A stretch of 64,000 nt of DNA from positions 3,596,001 through 3,660,000 of the forward strand of contig OX596340.1 of the NCBI GenBank assembly GCA_951394405.1, in the 5' to 3' direction. A program made the position numbers and the translations under genes. Positions 42,475 to 55,006 of this stretch are shown one piece after another; the first letter of the stretch is position 1; each line of letters begins with the position of its first letter. This DNA comes from Coprinellus micaceus (taxonomy: Eukaryota; Basidiomycota; Agaricomycetes; Agaricales; Psathyrellaceae). Under the pieces are notes generated by a model, which saw only the letters and a list, made by a program, of their open reading frames with translations, was not told where the DNA came from and did no database searches.

Positions 42475-43417
42475 AATGCCCAACGTGAGTCCCGCATCAC
42501 CGCATCCCCACCGTTTAAGTTACCGAGCTCGGTGATTTTAGGCGACCATTCCAAACCCGGGCCTCCTTGCGCCTCCCAATTTCAAGCTGGTCTTACGCGG
42601 CTCCGTTCAATTTGAGAATGCCGACCAGCAGCGATTCATAGACCATTGCGGTTTCTTTGCACCTCAAGCCTACACTGAGGGGCGTTTTCTCGAATTCAGA
42701 TCTACGGTTTGTGGCCAGTTCTTGAGCAGGTGGCCTCTGGAATGCGACGGAGACCTTCCGGTGAACACCGCTGTGGTCATCTCTGTGCGTTTTAATACAC
42801 TTTTTTTTTGGATTGCGCTGCAGCTTACAACCGTCCACAGAAAATCCACTCCCAGCTCATGTCATGCATCTTCACCAGGAGGCACATTGAACTTGCCATG
42901 CACTGGCAAAACATGCTCGCTCTCGGTGTTCCCGATTTTAACAACCTCGGGGTAAGAACCATTTGGAAATCCTTTCTCGTTGCTCACATTCTCTCTTTAA
43001 GGCGGTGATCGCACAGCAAGCGAAGCAGGTCCGAGCAGAAGCGCTCAAAAAGACTCCGGTAAGCCATGCCTGCACGTACTTGCCTAATTCTATCTAATAC
43101 GACTGGTGCGGGCACAGGCGCTACGCAACCAGACCCAAGTACCTCGTGGTATGGCTGATAATGCCACGAACTCACCATCCAACGCCACCGACATTGTCGA
43201 GAGTGACGATGGAGAGGGCCCGAGCCAGCTGCGCGCCACACGAGCTGCACGGATGCAGGGACCCAACTATCTTCCGTTTGGCCTCGGAACTTGTTCTTCG
43301 ACCAGGCAGTCCTCATACGATTTTGGAAGCCTAATCAAGGATGAGGAGGAAGGGGAACTCGATGGGGGTGACGGCGACGACCCAAATGATCACGACTATG
43401 TCCCGGAAGCAAATTAA
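42475..43417 (+). CDS. KDZ2 gene D, unknown protein
   Basis: Starts MPN at 42475, followed at once by an intron (GTGAGT ... TTTTAG). Then ATIPNPGLLAPPNFKLVLRG, QQRFIDHCGFFAPQAY, GQFLSRWPLECDGD, VVIS; an intron from 42784 with acceptor CCACAG (42839); KIHSQLMSCIFTRRHIELAM, HWQNMLALGVPDFNNLG; two more short introns with AVIAQQAKQVRAEALKKTP between them; and a C-terminal part with NATNSPSNATDIVES, RATRAARMQGPNYLPFGL and an acidic end (DEEEGELDGGDGDDPND). About 250 residues. No family recognised. The stop lies 225 bp before the KDZ2 transposase start. Confidence 0.7.
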
Positions 43418-43642
43418 GCGCCGGCACTTTCTTGCTGTCCTTCTACTATTTATGCTTGCTAATTTCTAATTCTTGAACCTTTCCTATCTCACTATATCTG
43501 TCTGAATCTGTATTCGTTGTAAATCTGCCATATAATAATGCCTTGTACTCGAAACTGAAGTCCGGGCAATGAGCGTGCACCGTACCGTGAGAGATATTGC
43601 GTGCCCATCAATTCAACAAGTTTCGTTTGCTCTTCCTCTGCC

Positions 43643-46600
43643 ATGGCCCCACAGAAGAAGCGGCAGAAAGTCCAAAGCTACACACTCTCCGACTCTGACT
43701 CTGAGCTAGAAGATGGCTGTACTTTGACACGAAAGGAAACCATCAGTCACTTCAACCGCACCCATGGCAAGCTCGACCGGACGGATTCACAGATCGACGT
43801 CCCCCAGTCTCCCAAGAAAGCAAGGGTACCCCAGAATGCTACCCTTGCTGCGACACCCTCATCAACAGCAGGCCCTGCGAGACCCGCTGGAACCCCCACC
43901 AATCCTTTGAAATTGGACACTCAAGATGGAAATCGAGGCGATTCCATCACGGACACGGCTGCGTGGTTGAATCTCCTCGACCTCAACCGCTCGGAGCCGT
44001 GGAACACAACGGCTTCTGAGAAAGCACGCCACGAATCGGAGAAGAAGGGAGCTGAGGCAAGTGAGGATGCGAAGGAAGGGGATGGGAGGAAGAAGAGGAA
44101 GAGAACAAGCTCGGTGCGTCTCTCTGGTTTCTGGCCAGGATTCAGCTCATGTATTCCTCGTTTAGGACAATCCACTATTCCAGTTCATGGATATGGCGGA
44201 CGTATTTCTGGACGAGATGCTTCGGCGTGAAGGCCTTGGTGACTCGTTGGACAATCCCAGGTGCTTGAGCTGTAGGGAGGCGTTGAGTGTCAAAGGGGAG
44301 GGGAGGAGGGCTGTAAGGTGCCGGGACTGTCGTCCCGGAAGTCTCTGGTGTGAGGAGTGTGTGGTTAGAGACCACCGAAGGATGTACCTTCATCGAATAG
44401 AGGTGTGTTTGCTCATTATTTGAGACAAACACTGTAAACTTACCATATCGAAAGGTCTGGAACGGTGCTCATTTTGAGCGTATCACCCTCAAGTCTCTCG
44501 GCCTCCGCATACAACTTGGCCACCCAGAGGGCGAAGAGTGTAAACGGAAACTCGCTGCCTTCGACGACGCCTTCCTCATCATTGACTCGGACGGATGCCA
44601 TCCAGTTGGCGTCGACTTCTGCGAATGCCAAGCAGCCGATCCCGTCGAACAGCTCCTGCGTGAAGGGCTGTTTCCTGCGACTACGACAGACCCCAGGACC
44701 GCCGCAACGTTCCGCGTCCTGGAAACATTCCAGATGCTTTCCTTCACATCGAAGATATCTGCTTACGAGTTTCTTGTCGCGATCTGGAGGAGGACGGACA
44801 ACACGTGGAACGTCGTGCAGAGAAAAGCGACCCAAGTGGAGAAGCAGCCTGATGGGGGCAAGGTCCCATTTCATGTACGTGGTCCTCTTCTATCTCAAGC
44901 CATAGACTCATTGCTACGCCTTTAGGAGCGGCATAGTGAGTGGATGCGAATCATCCACGAATGGCGCTTCATGCGCATGCTCAAGCGGTTTGCAAGGGCG
45001 TACTATCAGAATGGCATCAAGGAGACAAAGGAGGGTGACTTCGCAGTCAACTGCCCTGCGTGTCCCCGTCCTGGCATCAACATGCCGAAGTGGGAGAACA
45101 TTCCGCGAGCCAAAAGGTACGCCTAAACATCTGGTCCTTTGGGAATCATGCTGATATTCCTAGATGGCTATATGCGCTCTTTCTGGCCATCGATGCGAAC
45201 TTCCGGCTCAGAAGAAAGCAAGTTTCATCTGATGAGCGCGACCCTGGTCTGATTCAAGGGTGGGCTTATATTGTTGCGGAGGCGGCTTATAAGAAGTTCC
45301 TGGAGAACAACGGACCCAAAGGTGACGTCGTCGAGGAAACGACCTGCAGTAACTACGACGCAATCAAATCAGCAAACATTCGGGGTGGACCTGGGGTGGC
45401 TGCGAGTGGGCTGGGTGCCGTCCTCTGTGCACGACACGCCTTCCGTCGTCCTACCTCTGCCGGGGATCTCCAAAAAGGCGAACGGTACGTTCCTAGTGAT
45501 CCTGCCTCGTCTATCACGACTAACTGTTCTATCCATAGATACAAAAATATGGACTACATCTTTCTCAAAGGTCTCCGGCCTCCGTTACCGAGAAAAATTG
45601 TTGTTTCATATGATATTGGGTGCCAGTGGGAGCGGAATCTTCAAGCCCGCTGCGACAGCTACGAGTATAATGTGCTCCAAGGTGAACATGGGTACGAGCT
45701 TACCATTCTCGTTCCGAAATTCCACCTCCCTGCCCATCAAGGCCCCTGCGTCATCACGCATTCTTTCAATCTCGAGCCAGGGGTAGGGAGGACAGACGGC
45801 GAGGCTCCAGAGCGAGGTTGGTCTTCATCCAACCGCCTCGCCGGGAGTACAACAGAGATGGGGCCGGGGAATCGGCGAGATACCGTTGACGATGCCTACG
45901 GTGATGAGAACTGGGAGGGCACCGTGGAGATGCGTACGTGATCTTTCCCCCCGCCTTGTTTTTGCAGCGCTGATGATCCCGTTCTAGCCCATACTTTGGC
46001 CGAGCGTGCCAGCATTGCAGATCCGAAGCGTGAACAACACACACAAGCATTCCGCGAGTTCGCCGGCGGCCTCACATCACAGCAGCGCTCCGAATTCACT
46101 GTGATGGTGCAGGACTTCGAGCGCGATAAGGCGAAAGATAACCCCTACCAGAACGAGATGAGCGGTAGGTTTCACTGTCGATCCGACCGTCGGTGACATT
46201 CCAATTTGATTTTCTTTTAATCTAGTGCTGCACCCGAAAGATATCAAGGAGAAGCTGGGGAAGGAGGACGACGATGCAGTCAAGGAAAAGGAACCAGGGA
46301 TTGTTCACAAGAGCATGACATTGAGCTCGTTCATCCTGCACGGCATCGATATTCAGGAGGCCCAGTAAGTACTCAACGACACTTATGCTTATGTATTCTG
46401 ATGGATATTGTGAGGCGTCGACATGGTTCTCAAGTGAAGGGCATGAGCGCGGGAGCTGGTATGGCAGAGAGAACGAAGGGTGTGGAGCAAGGTGTGGCAC
46501 TGCGGGCACGCGTGAATGGGTGGACGGCCGTTCAGGCCCACTTTGCCCCAGGGACCGTCGCCCTTCGCCAATCCCAATCAGAAGCCTCGGGCGACAGCGA

Positions 46601-47511
46601 CACCAGCGAGATCCCAGCTTGGTCCATCCCTCTGTGCCTCCCTTCCGACCCAGGAGCCATTGGGTGCTACACGCACCGTGCAAGGCGGTACGAGTTCAAG
46701 TATCGCATTGCCCAAGCAGAGACGGCACTCAAAGATCTCCGGAACGCGCTAATCTACGATGCCCACATGCGTCGTTCAAAGGAAAAGTACTCATCGGGGA
46801 CGGAGCAGACCACACGAAGCGTTCAGGTTCTCAAAGATATGTCAGCACGGGTCGACCAGGAGGTGGAAAGATATGGTCATGTTCGTGAGCGCTTGGTGTT
46901 GTTATGGCGACATCTCAAGGATGCCGAAGACATGCAGGAGCATAGTAATTGGTGGGATATATTACAGATTCTTGAGGATGACCACATTACAGGCCCCACA
47001 TGGCTCGACGACGATCGGATCGGCGAGGGCGGGAAGATGTTGTCCTGGATCTGGACTGTTCCCGGAACTGGAAGCAACAGCAAGCAGGTCGCGTTAGCAG
47101 GTATGTATGGATACCCTTACTCTGTGACACAGAACTTATATTTTGAAATGGCCAGCTCTGCGCGTGGAATTCTGTCGGGCGCGGGCACGAGCACACCGGT
47201 GGCACGAGGAGTGCCTTTTGTTGGCAGAAGAAATGCGGCGGACCGAAAGGCACTTCCTCCACGAGGTTTCTCTCTGGGAAGGACGGGCCCGGGACCAGAC
47301 TGTAACCCTGGACACCACCATTGACCCATCCCTCCTGAGCAAGCAGAAGAAGGAGATCTCGGAGCGCCGGAAGATTACGGCGGGCAAAGTGGCGTACGCG
47401 TGGCGCCAGGCGTCAGTACGGCGCTTGTTGCATCAGAAGGCGGTGGAGGTGCACGGTGGGTGGGGGAAGGAGCTTCAGGCCGATACCAAGCTTGTTGAGT
47501 GTGATAAGTGA
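43643..47511 (+). CDS. KDZ2 transposase, CxC2 type
   Basis: Many small exons from ATG 43643 (MAPQKKRQKVQSYTL) to TGA 47511. After a Ser/Pro-rich head comes a cysteine cluster (CLSCREAL...CRDCRPGSLWCEECVVRDHRR) followed by WNGAHFERITLKSLGLRIQLGH, the CxC2 signature associated with KDZ transposases. Then NCPACPRPGINMP, LFLAIDANFRLRRK (first Asp), GWAYIVAEAAYKKFL, CARHAFRRP, YDIGCQWERN (second Asp), PKFHLPAHQGPC and GEAPERGWSSSN (Glu), giving the DDE set. The C-terminal region is helical (FREFAGGLTSQQRSEF, SLLSKQKKEISERRKITAG, YAWRQASVRRLLHQKA). I saw no stop or frameshift, so the enzyme may be active and could mobilise the whole 11.4-kb unit. Confidence 0.88.
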
Positions 47512-50157
47512 GGAACGAACCGCAGGGGAGGGGAGGAGAGGAAAACGGCGGGACAGGGCGGGATTTGATGGGCGGGACAGGGCGGGATTTGATGGGCGGG
47601 GTTCCGTATCGGGATCGAACACTCACGTGCTGCGCCGCTTGAGAGTCCGATCAGACGGGTACTGTCGCTGCCTTCGCGCCTTCTCAAAACATATCACATT
47701 CATTCATTCTGTAGACCGACGATCTATATAAATAGAATATGTTTGACATTTAGAAGATTGGAAGGCTCATCCCTATTCCTAGAAACAAGACTTTTGCAGA
47801 ATTCTCCAAAGCGCATTTTGACCTGTGCTTCTATTCAGAGCTTTTGCAGAATTCTGAAAAGGCACCTGGGGCCAAACCGGCCCTTGGGGCACAAAGTGAA
47901 TTTTGGAAAACCCCCAGCAGACAGCTGTAAGGGTTTTATGGAAAAAACTGTCCACTACTGGTGCGCATTTCGCCCAATCTCACCGCTAGCAAGCTCCCAG
48001 AAGGCTCACAAAATTTACCACAGGCGTGGTTGAGGAGATAGGTCCTCAGAAATGGCCGATTTTATCCGGATTGTTGTCGTTTTTGGGGCGTTTTTATCCG
48101 GATTGTGTACCTAACTTCTGGGCGTATATTCCGGGGTCCTGCGACTCTTGAGTGGAGGCGGAATTGATGCCGAGATCTTATCTTATCTCCCGGGTGCTCG
48201 GAGATTACCGGCGTAGCCGAATCAGGGGCCTCTTTCTATTAGTGTTACGCCACAACGAGCTGCATCATGATCTTGAGCCGATACCACCGCATACCTTCCC
48301 CACCGAGTCACTCTGACTTGCAAAAGTTGGTCCCCTCTCCACCCACGCTGCACGGTCTCTGTCAAAACCTGGTCGCCCCCAACATCTGGCGCCCGTTGCT
48401 AGTCGATAGTCATGCTAGGATTCTCCATGTTCTTCAGATGCGTCCTTGGTCTTGCCCATCTCCCTCTCCCTTAGGCTCTACTGTCTCTCGACACCGGCCC
48501 AGCCCTCGAATTCTGAGAAGACTACGTTCTCTTGGCCCGCCTTTTAACGCCAAATGACTGCTCATAGCTATGTTAGCCTACACCATGACCATGACCCCCG
48601 GTCCCCAAACTTCCCGCCTCCACAAAATCCACCTTCGTTTGGTAGGCTCGATCTCAACGGGAATCTGATGATCCATGTTGTGAACTCCACCACCTGACTA
48701 GCGACCCTCACTCCCGCGGGCGCAAGTTTGCCGATGCACTTACATGGGCTTACGTGGGCCTGCGTGTAGACGGCCATGTTCCCCTGGTGATGGAAACGAA
48801 ACTGGCGTCTAGGATCCTTACAACGAACCTCCTGTAAATCCCCACTCTGATGCTCTGCTCACCGTCGATCTTTTGATGTCGCCCAGGTCGCTCGGAATTC
48901 ATCTAGGTGTTCAGCCATTGTTTCTGCTCGCTACTCAGCGCGAGCACTCAGTTCTGCTTTGTTTCGTCACACTTTGTCTTCGATCCCTGCGATCGAGCGC
49001 GGAGAATCGCTGATACCCCACTTCAACTTCTACTCGTCTGAGGGTTAGAACTTGAAACTTCAGGGTGTCCTTGTCCGGAGTCAACCTCAGGAGACCGCCG
49101 TCATATCCGCACCCCCTTTCAGGTATCCCCGATGGTAGAAAAATGCAGGGAGCTCATATCGACCTTATGCACGTCGCAATCCCTGGTATTGTTGCGACTG
49201 ACGAAATTTACCAATCGGCGCATTGGGGCGGGAGGGAAGGGAGAAGTCTTCGAGGCGTAGCCCATTCATGTCGATACCTGAGGAAATCACTGAGCTGCCC
49301 CAGATGCCATTGTTCACTATATCGTGAAACGATTTCATACTCGGCGTCCCGATACCGACCTAACGAATCTCCACATCCGTATCCCCTGCCAATTACTTCT
49401 GGTTGTCGGGTGGTCGTACAAAGGAAACAAATAAAACTGATCAGCGTCGTTCCTGCTGGCTGCCCTCTCGCGATACGGAGGTACATATGACCCATCCTCC
49501 ACACGTGGAGCGCTCGACCCTTGAAGGCAGTAGGTTTGAAACCTGTCGTGGAGATTCCCTCGGAAGGTGAAAGTCTTCAACCACCAGCCTTTTCCCGGTT
49601 GTGAGGGGGGTATGTGAACCACGCACCCAGACCTCCCCGCTGGGTAGGTGTGAGGTTAGCTAGACGCCCCGCTTCGGGGAGCTTTTCACCCGCGCCATCT
49701 CATATCTCCTAGGTGTAACATTGTCAGATGTGTCAGGCGGCTCACGCGGTTCTTGATCTCCCTTGTGAGTACATGTGAGTGCGGACTCACGCCTACTCGC
49801 CCCCTTACAGATACCCTTCAGTCTTGTTAAGTATCCGCCTTCCCACTCGTTTCCGTTCCCACCCTTCCTTCGTATCCCTTGTTCCAACTCTATTTCAACT
49901 TTCATTGCTATGTACCCACGATATGCAATTAGCTCATGTTCCTAGAGACGGGTATGGCATATATATTGAGTAACTCCATCGTTAAGGTCAATACTACGTC
50001 CTTTGCTTATGGGCGTAGAATACGGATCGGACTTGAGAGATAAGAATCATAAGATAAGATGATCGACCCTTTGATGCAACATAAATACAGGATCGGGAAC
50101 GAGGCGACGTGCCACGTCGCTTGTCCATTTCATTCCATTTCCCTTTCCCTCTTATCC
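47512..50157. other. Gene-poor region after KDZ2
   Basis: Holds two adjacent 24-bp direct copies of GGGCGGGACAGGGCGGGATT-type sequence (47550-47600), the right inverted repeat of KDZ2 (47896-47947) and short repeats of TTTATCCGGATTG (48060-48110). No gene supported. A TATA-like ATAAATA at 50081-50088 belongs to the next gene. Confidence 0.45.
47896..47947 (-). repeat. KDZ2 right inverted repeat
   Basis: 52 bp, perfect reverse complement of 36541-36592. Confidence 0.85.
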
Positions 50158-51918
50158 ATGAACATCGAATCACTCGAACCTCAGAATCTTGACCAAATGC
50201 ATCGCGACCAGCTCATCGCAGAGCCATTGGGCGTGGCCGACGGAGTCGAAATCGATCAGGATAGTGCCCGGGGAGGGGGCTTGGAAGAGCGCAGCATAGA
50301 GAAGGCCAACCTGCCCAAAATACATGATTCCTCCGAAAGCCCCATAGGAGTTCTCCCGGCCGACATTTTGGAAAGCATCTTCACCACGTGCCTACTGCAT
50401 ACCGATCGGCATTCCTCCCCCCACTGGCATCCAGCCGTCACTGCAACCCATGTATGCCGGGAGTGGAGGGCTATCGCCTTGTCGCGTCCCCTCTTATGGA
50501 CGAGAATCGACATATCCTTCGACATGGACGAGTTGTGGGAATCCTGCATCAAGCTGCACAACATCGACACTAGCAGGGCTTGGGGCCCCAACGAAGCATT
50601 CTATCTGTCTTACCTTGCCCTCTGCTCCCAGCGTATCACATCCACGGCTGCCAGAGCCAATGCTTTCATTGAGAGGTCTCTCACATGCCCTCTAGATTTG
50701 TCAGTCATCGCCTGCGACCTCCACTCCGTCCATTTCGCGGGTATGTGCAAGAATAATCGGGTGGACAGCATCTTTACCCCCATTCACGAGGTTCTGCGAC
50801 GTCCATCCCTCCAATGGGGGACTATCGACACCTATGTCAGGGTAGCTTCCGCTTCTGGGCCATTCCCCTCCGCTATGCTCCTATCCAATTCTCCAGCCGC
50901 TGGCCATCGTCATCCAACTTTGCGGAGTTTCTCGCTCGACCTCGCATGCGACGACGGGTCAACGTTGTTGCCCGATCAGTGGTGGAAGTGTGTCGAGGCC
51001 AGTGGGAAGCTCACGATAGCGGAAGGTTCAAATCTTGATTTCCTGAAACTTCGCATGGATCATGTCGACATTTGCAGAATTTGCGCACCCTATTCCAACG
51101 TCACTGTGGTCGACTTCGGTTCACCCCGGCGCCGGGTCTCCTTCCTTCCCCATGAAGCCATTCACTTCCTCCAACGGTTGCCAAATCTCCTCAAGAGCAC
51201 GATCCATCTCTCTACCTCACCTGGGGAACCAGTTCCACCTCTCCCTTCCGTCCGCCTTCCTAAGCTGAAGTCTATGATACTGTTGGGGGACCTGCCACCA
51301 GTCGCCTTCGCCGCCGCGCTCGATCTCCCGTCCCTCATACACGTGTGCACAGCAAACACCTTCGCTTGGCCGATCCAAGAGATCGATACCAGCGTCATGG
51401 GGGAGTGGTGTCGACGATACGGAAAGCAGTTAACCCAGGTCGGAATTGGGACTGGGTCCCTGACTCCCGAGGCCCTCATTGATGCCCTAGAGCAGTTGCC
51501 CAACGTGATGTCTTTGAACCTTGCTCGTAGCCCTTTCCTCCTCCACCCTTCTTACGAAGGATCTTCACACTCTCCAACGATTGCGATCGTAGGATCATGG
51601 ATCTTGCGAAAATTGACTCCTGGGACGGCGGAGGCGTGCCTTTGCCCCAACTTAGAGGCACTTACCTGCGCTCCATACATGGAATTGCGAACAGACACTA
51701 TGGAGTCCCTCCTTCATCTCATTGAAATGCGACGAAAGCCAACTGGAAAAGTCGGTCGTCGCGTTCGCTGGCTTGAAAGAGTCATCGTATCTGCGCACTC
51801 CTGTCCAGTGGACGATTTCATGGTGTGGCTGCAGTCTCGAGGTGTGGATGCACGTGGGATAGAGTTTGAGAATGTTTCTTTGGAAGATGCATACAACACG
51901 ATCGACCACTTACCATAG
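50158..51918 (+). CDS. F-box protein
   Basis: Single exon, 586 residues from ATG 50158 (MNIESLEPQNLDQMHRDQLI). The open frame begins 33 codons earlier, but the TATA-like box at 50081-50088 lies inside that extension, so I prefer the inner ATG. The F-box is seen as LPADILESIFTTCLL...HVCREWRAIALSRPLLWTRI (about residues 65-115); this segment binds Skp1 in SCF ubiquitin ligases. The remainder has leucine-rich-repeat-like stretches (LRSFSLDLACDDGS, LLKSTIHLST, LPKLKSMILLGDLPP, LEQLPNVMSLNLARSPF) that could bind a substrate. F-box genes of this build are expanded in agaricomycetes. Decayed relatives may lie at 53180-53900, 59930-60660 and 62540-63010. Confidence 0.85.
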   Translation: MNIESLEPQNLDQMHRDQLIAEPLGVADGVEIDQDSARGGGLEERSIEKANLPKIHDSSESPIGVLPADILESIFTTCLLHTDRHSSPHWHPAVTATHVCREWRAIALSRPLLWTRIDISFDMDELWESCIKLHNIDTSRAWGPNEAFYLSYLALCSQRITSTAARANAFIERSLTCPLDLSVIACDLHSVHFAGMCKNNRVDSIFTPIHEVLRRPSLQWGTIDTYVRVASASGPFPSAMLLSNSPAAGHRHPTLRSFSLDLACDDGSTLLPDQWWKCVEASGKLTIAEGSNLDFLKLRMDHVDICRICAPYSNVTVVDFGSPRRRVSFLPHEAIHFLQRLPNLLKSTIHLSTSPGEPVPPLPSVRLPKLKSMILLGDLPPVAFAAALDLPSLIHVCTANTFAWPIQEIDTSVMGEWCRRYGKQLTQVGIGTGSLTPEALIDALEQLPNVMSLNLARSPFLLHPSYEGSSHSPTIAIVGSWILRKLTPGTAEACLCPNLEALTCAPYMELRTDTMESLLHLIEMRRKPTGKVGRRVRWLERVIVSAHSCPVDDFMVWLQSRGVDARGIEFENVSLEDAYNTIDHLP

Positions 51919-52649
51919 CTCTCCAGATATAAATGCATACTTTCTACCACTTACTACATGTCAAGGTTTACGGCTGAGATATGATTGAGGCTACTTACAT
52001 ACTCATGTGTTGTGACCTCTGTACTCAGCGAGCAGCGCAGGAGGATGCGTCCACCGTAAAGTGAGGAAGGCAAGAAGTGTAGAGAACAACGAAACGTGAG
52101 GACAACACCCACTTCAGCGAGGAGGCCGTCGTCTCCAGACCGTCAGCTCCTGTTAACCGATCTTGCTCATGACACACACTCTCCGTTCACGATCGGGAGG
52201 GGGGGGACGGCCCAGCGAGAGCTTTGGGAGTCCATGCAGCGAGCCGATGGACGAGGCGCATCTACGCGTGGGCATACCAACAAGACACACCGAAATATCA
52301 AGTAACGAGGGAAGAGCGGAAAGAAGGAAGTACAACACCCACTGCCGCGGAGACGACTCCGCCTTCAGCCCATCTGCGGATGACCCAAAGCTCACAATAG
52401 CCTACTCCGCGTTCGCGATCGGGAAAAAGGCGCAGCGAGAGCGTTCAGGTGCCCATGCAACAAGCCAATGGACGACAGGAGACTCCGTGCTGAACGAATG
52501 GCGCGAAGGGACGAAATACAAACTTGAGAACCCTCAGTAGAAGAACAACGAAGAGAGACACGGAAGAACGACGCCAAACAAAGTAGAAACAATACCAGAA
52601 CCCGGATCTTAAACGAAGGGTAGAGGCGAAACCAAAGAGTCGACGTCGA
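51919..52649. repeat. Non-coding tract with two copies of a dispersed repeat of about 240 bp
   Basis: Copies centred near 52220-52310 (GAGAGCTTTGGGAGTCC, ATGCAGCGAGCCGATGG) and 52437-52490 (GAGAGCGTTC, ATGCAACAAGCCAATGG). The same repeat is found near 54783, 56819 and 57052. No gene. Confidence 0.5.
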
Positions 52650-52896
52650 CATTCACGGTCCCGTCCCCCTCCCCCCCCCCCCCACCCAACGTAACCTTCG
52701 ACAGTCCAACCCTATGCGCCCACCCCAACTCAAAACTATCCCCGCCCACACTGAAGGACGTCCGCAACACGACTTCGACACCAGTTTCAAGGTCAACGAT
52801 GCCTTTGCCTGCGGTGTAGGATCCGGGGATTGGGAGGGCCTCGCCGGAGAGTTTGAGGACGAGTGTGGAGAAGGGGGCGAATTAGAGGGTGGGCAT
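52650..52896 (-). pseudogene. ATG7: ATG7 exon 1 fragment (decayed)
   Basis: On the minus strand from 52896 this reads MPTL-stop-FAPFSTLV, then LKLSGEALPIPGSYTAGKGI, ETGVEVVLRTSFSVGGDSFE and AHRVGLSKVTLGG, paralleling the exon at 59204-59590. It has a stop at codon 5 and has lost about 15 codons after FSTLV. It then runs into a run of G (C14 on the plus strand at 52671-52684). No further ATG7 exons follow. Confidence 0.82.
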
Positions 52897-52912
52897 CGTT
52901 GAGCGTTTGCGT

Positions 52913-53960
52913 TTGGGTCGTTATCCTGCGGAGGTATGGGTCAATTGCTAGTGTTGTATCGACCTGAGCGAGGTTCAGTGGGTTGACGCTGGTGACGTGG
53001 CTCGTCTATATAAATGCATCAGAAGAGCTTGGTATGAGGGTGAAGAGGTGAAAGTATGCCGTATGAGAGATGGTGGAGTTTGGCGCGGTCCATGAATTGA
53101 TATGGGCTCATCGTATCTTATCGAGTCTTCGGAAATCTCCGAAGACTCAGGCGGGACTGTAGGGACGTTAAGCTCTCTTTTTCTTTCTTTTCAGCACGGC
53201 GAGCCCTCTATCTATTTTACTGAAACCCCCCGCCACGTCGATACTCTCCACCCTGGGCCACCATCTCTGGGTTTCTACGAACAAGCGATCTGTGGACCCA
53301 ACATCGGCGTGGCATTTCCATGGATGGCTACGGCGCATCTAGTGCATCTCTCGCTGGATCTACCAGCCCTTCTGGTATTAATACGCGAGGGCTCGTCCGG
53401 GTTTCCCTAAGTTAATCTATGGACGTACATGTACCATCGGCCGAGGTCTCACGTCGCGGTGCTCCTTGCCAGATCTCACCTGCACGCATCCCACACCGAC
53501 AATGCACCACTCAACTATCTGCCCTGGCATCCTGCTCAGAATCAAGTGCTTTCCCCCCTTCGATATGGCGTTGGATCTGACAGGTACTGAGGGTCCCTCG
53601 AAATAGTGCATCGGGGCTTGGGACGTTCGCTTCGCCACCACCCCGATACTTGATTACCTCCCCCGACCTCTCCTAAAGGACGCCCACATCTACGGTCCCG
53701 CGTCTCTGGGGTATCGCTCTCTCCCTATAGCCACCCTCTACCCCAGATGGTCCGCAGAGGAGATTCGATTCCAAAACCTGAGAGCATTATGGATGGGCTT
53801 CGAGTGCACCTCCACTCCTCCGAGTTATAGATGGGAATCGGCGGGTGTCTATGTGCCTGACATCCTTCCCCGCGGGCGTGGCGACTACCCACCAACCCAC
53901 GTTTGATTCGACTACGTGCTCCGGGAACTTGCCACCCGATGTTCGGGAGGTCTTCATGCA
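52913..53960 (+). repeat. Diverged copy of the ATG7 upstream block (copy a)
   Basis: Shares ordered blocks with 59600-60660 and 62211-63010: ATTGATATGGG-(T/A)C-ATCTTAT..., a CTCCGTCGG/TTCGGAAATCTCCGAA hairpin region, and GATATGGCG-TTGGATCTGA. It contains broken open stretches such as WMGFECTSTPPSYRWES that also occur in copy b. Possibly remnants of an F-box/LRR-type gene next to ATG7. Confidence 0.5.
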
Positions 53961-55006
53961 CGTAGTTATACGACTCAGAGACCCGCAGGTCCTCCTCCTC
54001 GCCCCATAATCGAGGGTAGAAAGCGTGGATGGGCAAAGAGCGACATTCCAAGGGGGTCGAGGGCAAGGCTAAGTATTGTGCTCTCGTTCGAATGCATATC
54101 GATAACGGCAACATAGTAAAAAAAAAAAATAAGAGCAAAAACAGAAAGCATCAGTCAGTCGACAGTGGACGATGGATGATGGGGGCGCTCGAACCAAAAC
54201 CATCGACCTCAGTTTCCCAAGACTTGGGCAACGCTCTCAACACGGCGAACCTACAAAGGCAGCAGGAAGGAAGCGCACGGGAGGGGTACCACGCCTGAGT
54301 ATGAAGTCGAAGGCCAGGTAGGGTGCTGTGCGTCGGAGTCACCGCCCAGAGAAAGTAGGAAGTGTGAAGAGAGATAATGGAGAGGATGAAGGAAAATGGG
54401 AAGGTCGGCATGATTACGCTCGGACACAAGGCTCGGACACAAAAATTGAACGCAGGGCACCAAAAGGTGCTACGTAACCCCTCTATCGTCCACCGGCTCG
54501 AGAGATTTGGACGGGCTGTGCCTGCAAGCTGCAATGACGGACTGGGGCCGCGACGCAAGGACTGTACGGGAGTAGACCCGTGAATGCAACGAACCGATGG
54601 TCAAGTGAGGTACTGAGCGTGAATCGACGGAACGAAGAAAACAGAGCGAGGGAAAGCAACTGAAACGCGCACGCCCCCTGCCAGGACTCCGACGTTGTAC
54701 CGTCGGCTCAGAAGGCGATGTTTGGCCCAGACAGCTCGCGGCCCCCCGCCTCCTATTCACAATAGGGGAGGGAGCTATGTCGAGAGTGTTCGGGAGGACA
54801 TGCCGCGAGCCGATGGCGAGACGAGTTCGGGGTCTAGGTTTACAATGAAGAAAGCATAGAAGAGAACTCACGATACCGGGATACACCCTCTTCAGACACC
54901 GCCGCCCCTCAAGACAGTCCGCGAACTCAAACAGCGGCTGCCTGATGGGATTGGAGAAGGAGACGGTCGAGGAATCGAGGAGGGTTATAGTGCGGACGCC
55001 CCAGCC

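Larger units (their letters stand above)
36541..47947 (+). mobile_element. KDZ2: KDZ transposon with four additional genes
   Basis: A perfect 52-bp inverted repeat (36541-36592 and 47896-47947; TTTTTTCCATAAAACCC...) encloses 11.4 kb with a complete CxC2-type KDZ transposase and genes A-D. Similarity continues weakly inward (CACCTTTTTGT against CACTTTGTG). I could not find an 8-bp TSD directly outside, so the 52-bp block may be subterminal, or the duplication has decayed. The enclosed genes have compact introns and mostly intact frames. Confidence 0.65.

Noticed and set aside
36932..47511. TET/JBP dioxygenase genes, known as cargo of some basidiomycete KDZ elements
   Set aside because: I looked for an HxD...H pattern with the family context in genes A-D, F and G and did not see it.
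47540..47600. CRISPR-like or satellite array
   Set aside because: Only two 24-bp copies; no spacers, and the organism is a eukaryote.
53102..53410. Intact gene at 53102-53410
   Set aside because: Short frame within the duplicated, decayed block; its counterparts at 59826 and 62454 are not conserved as protein.
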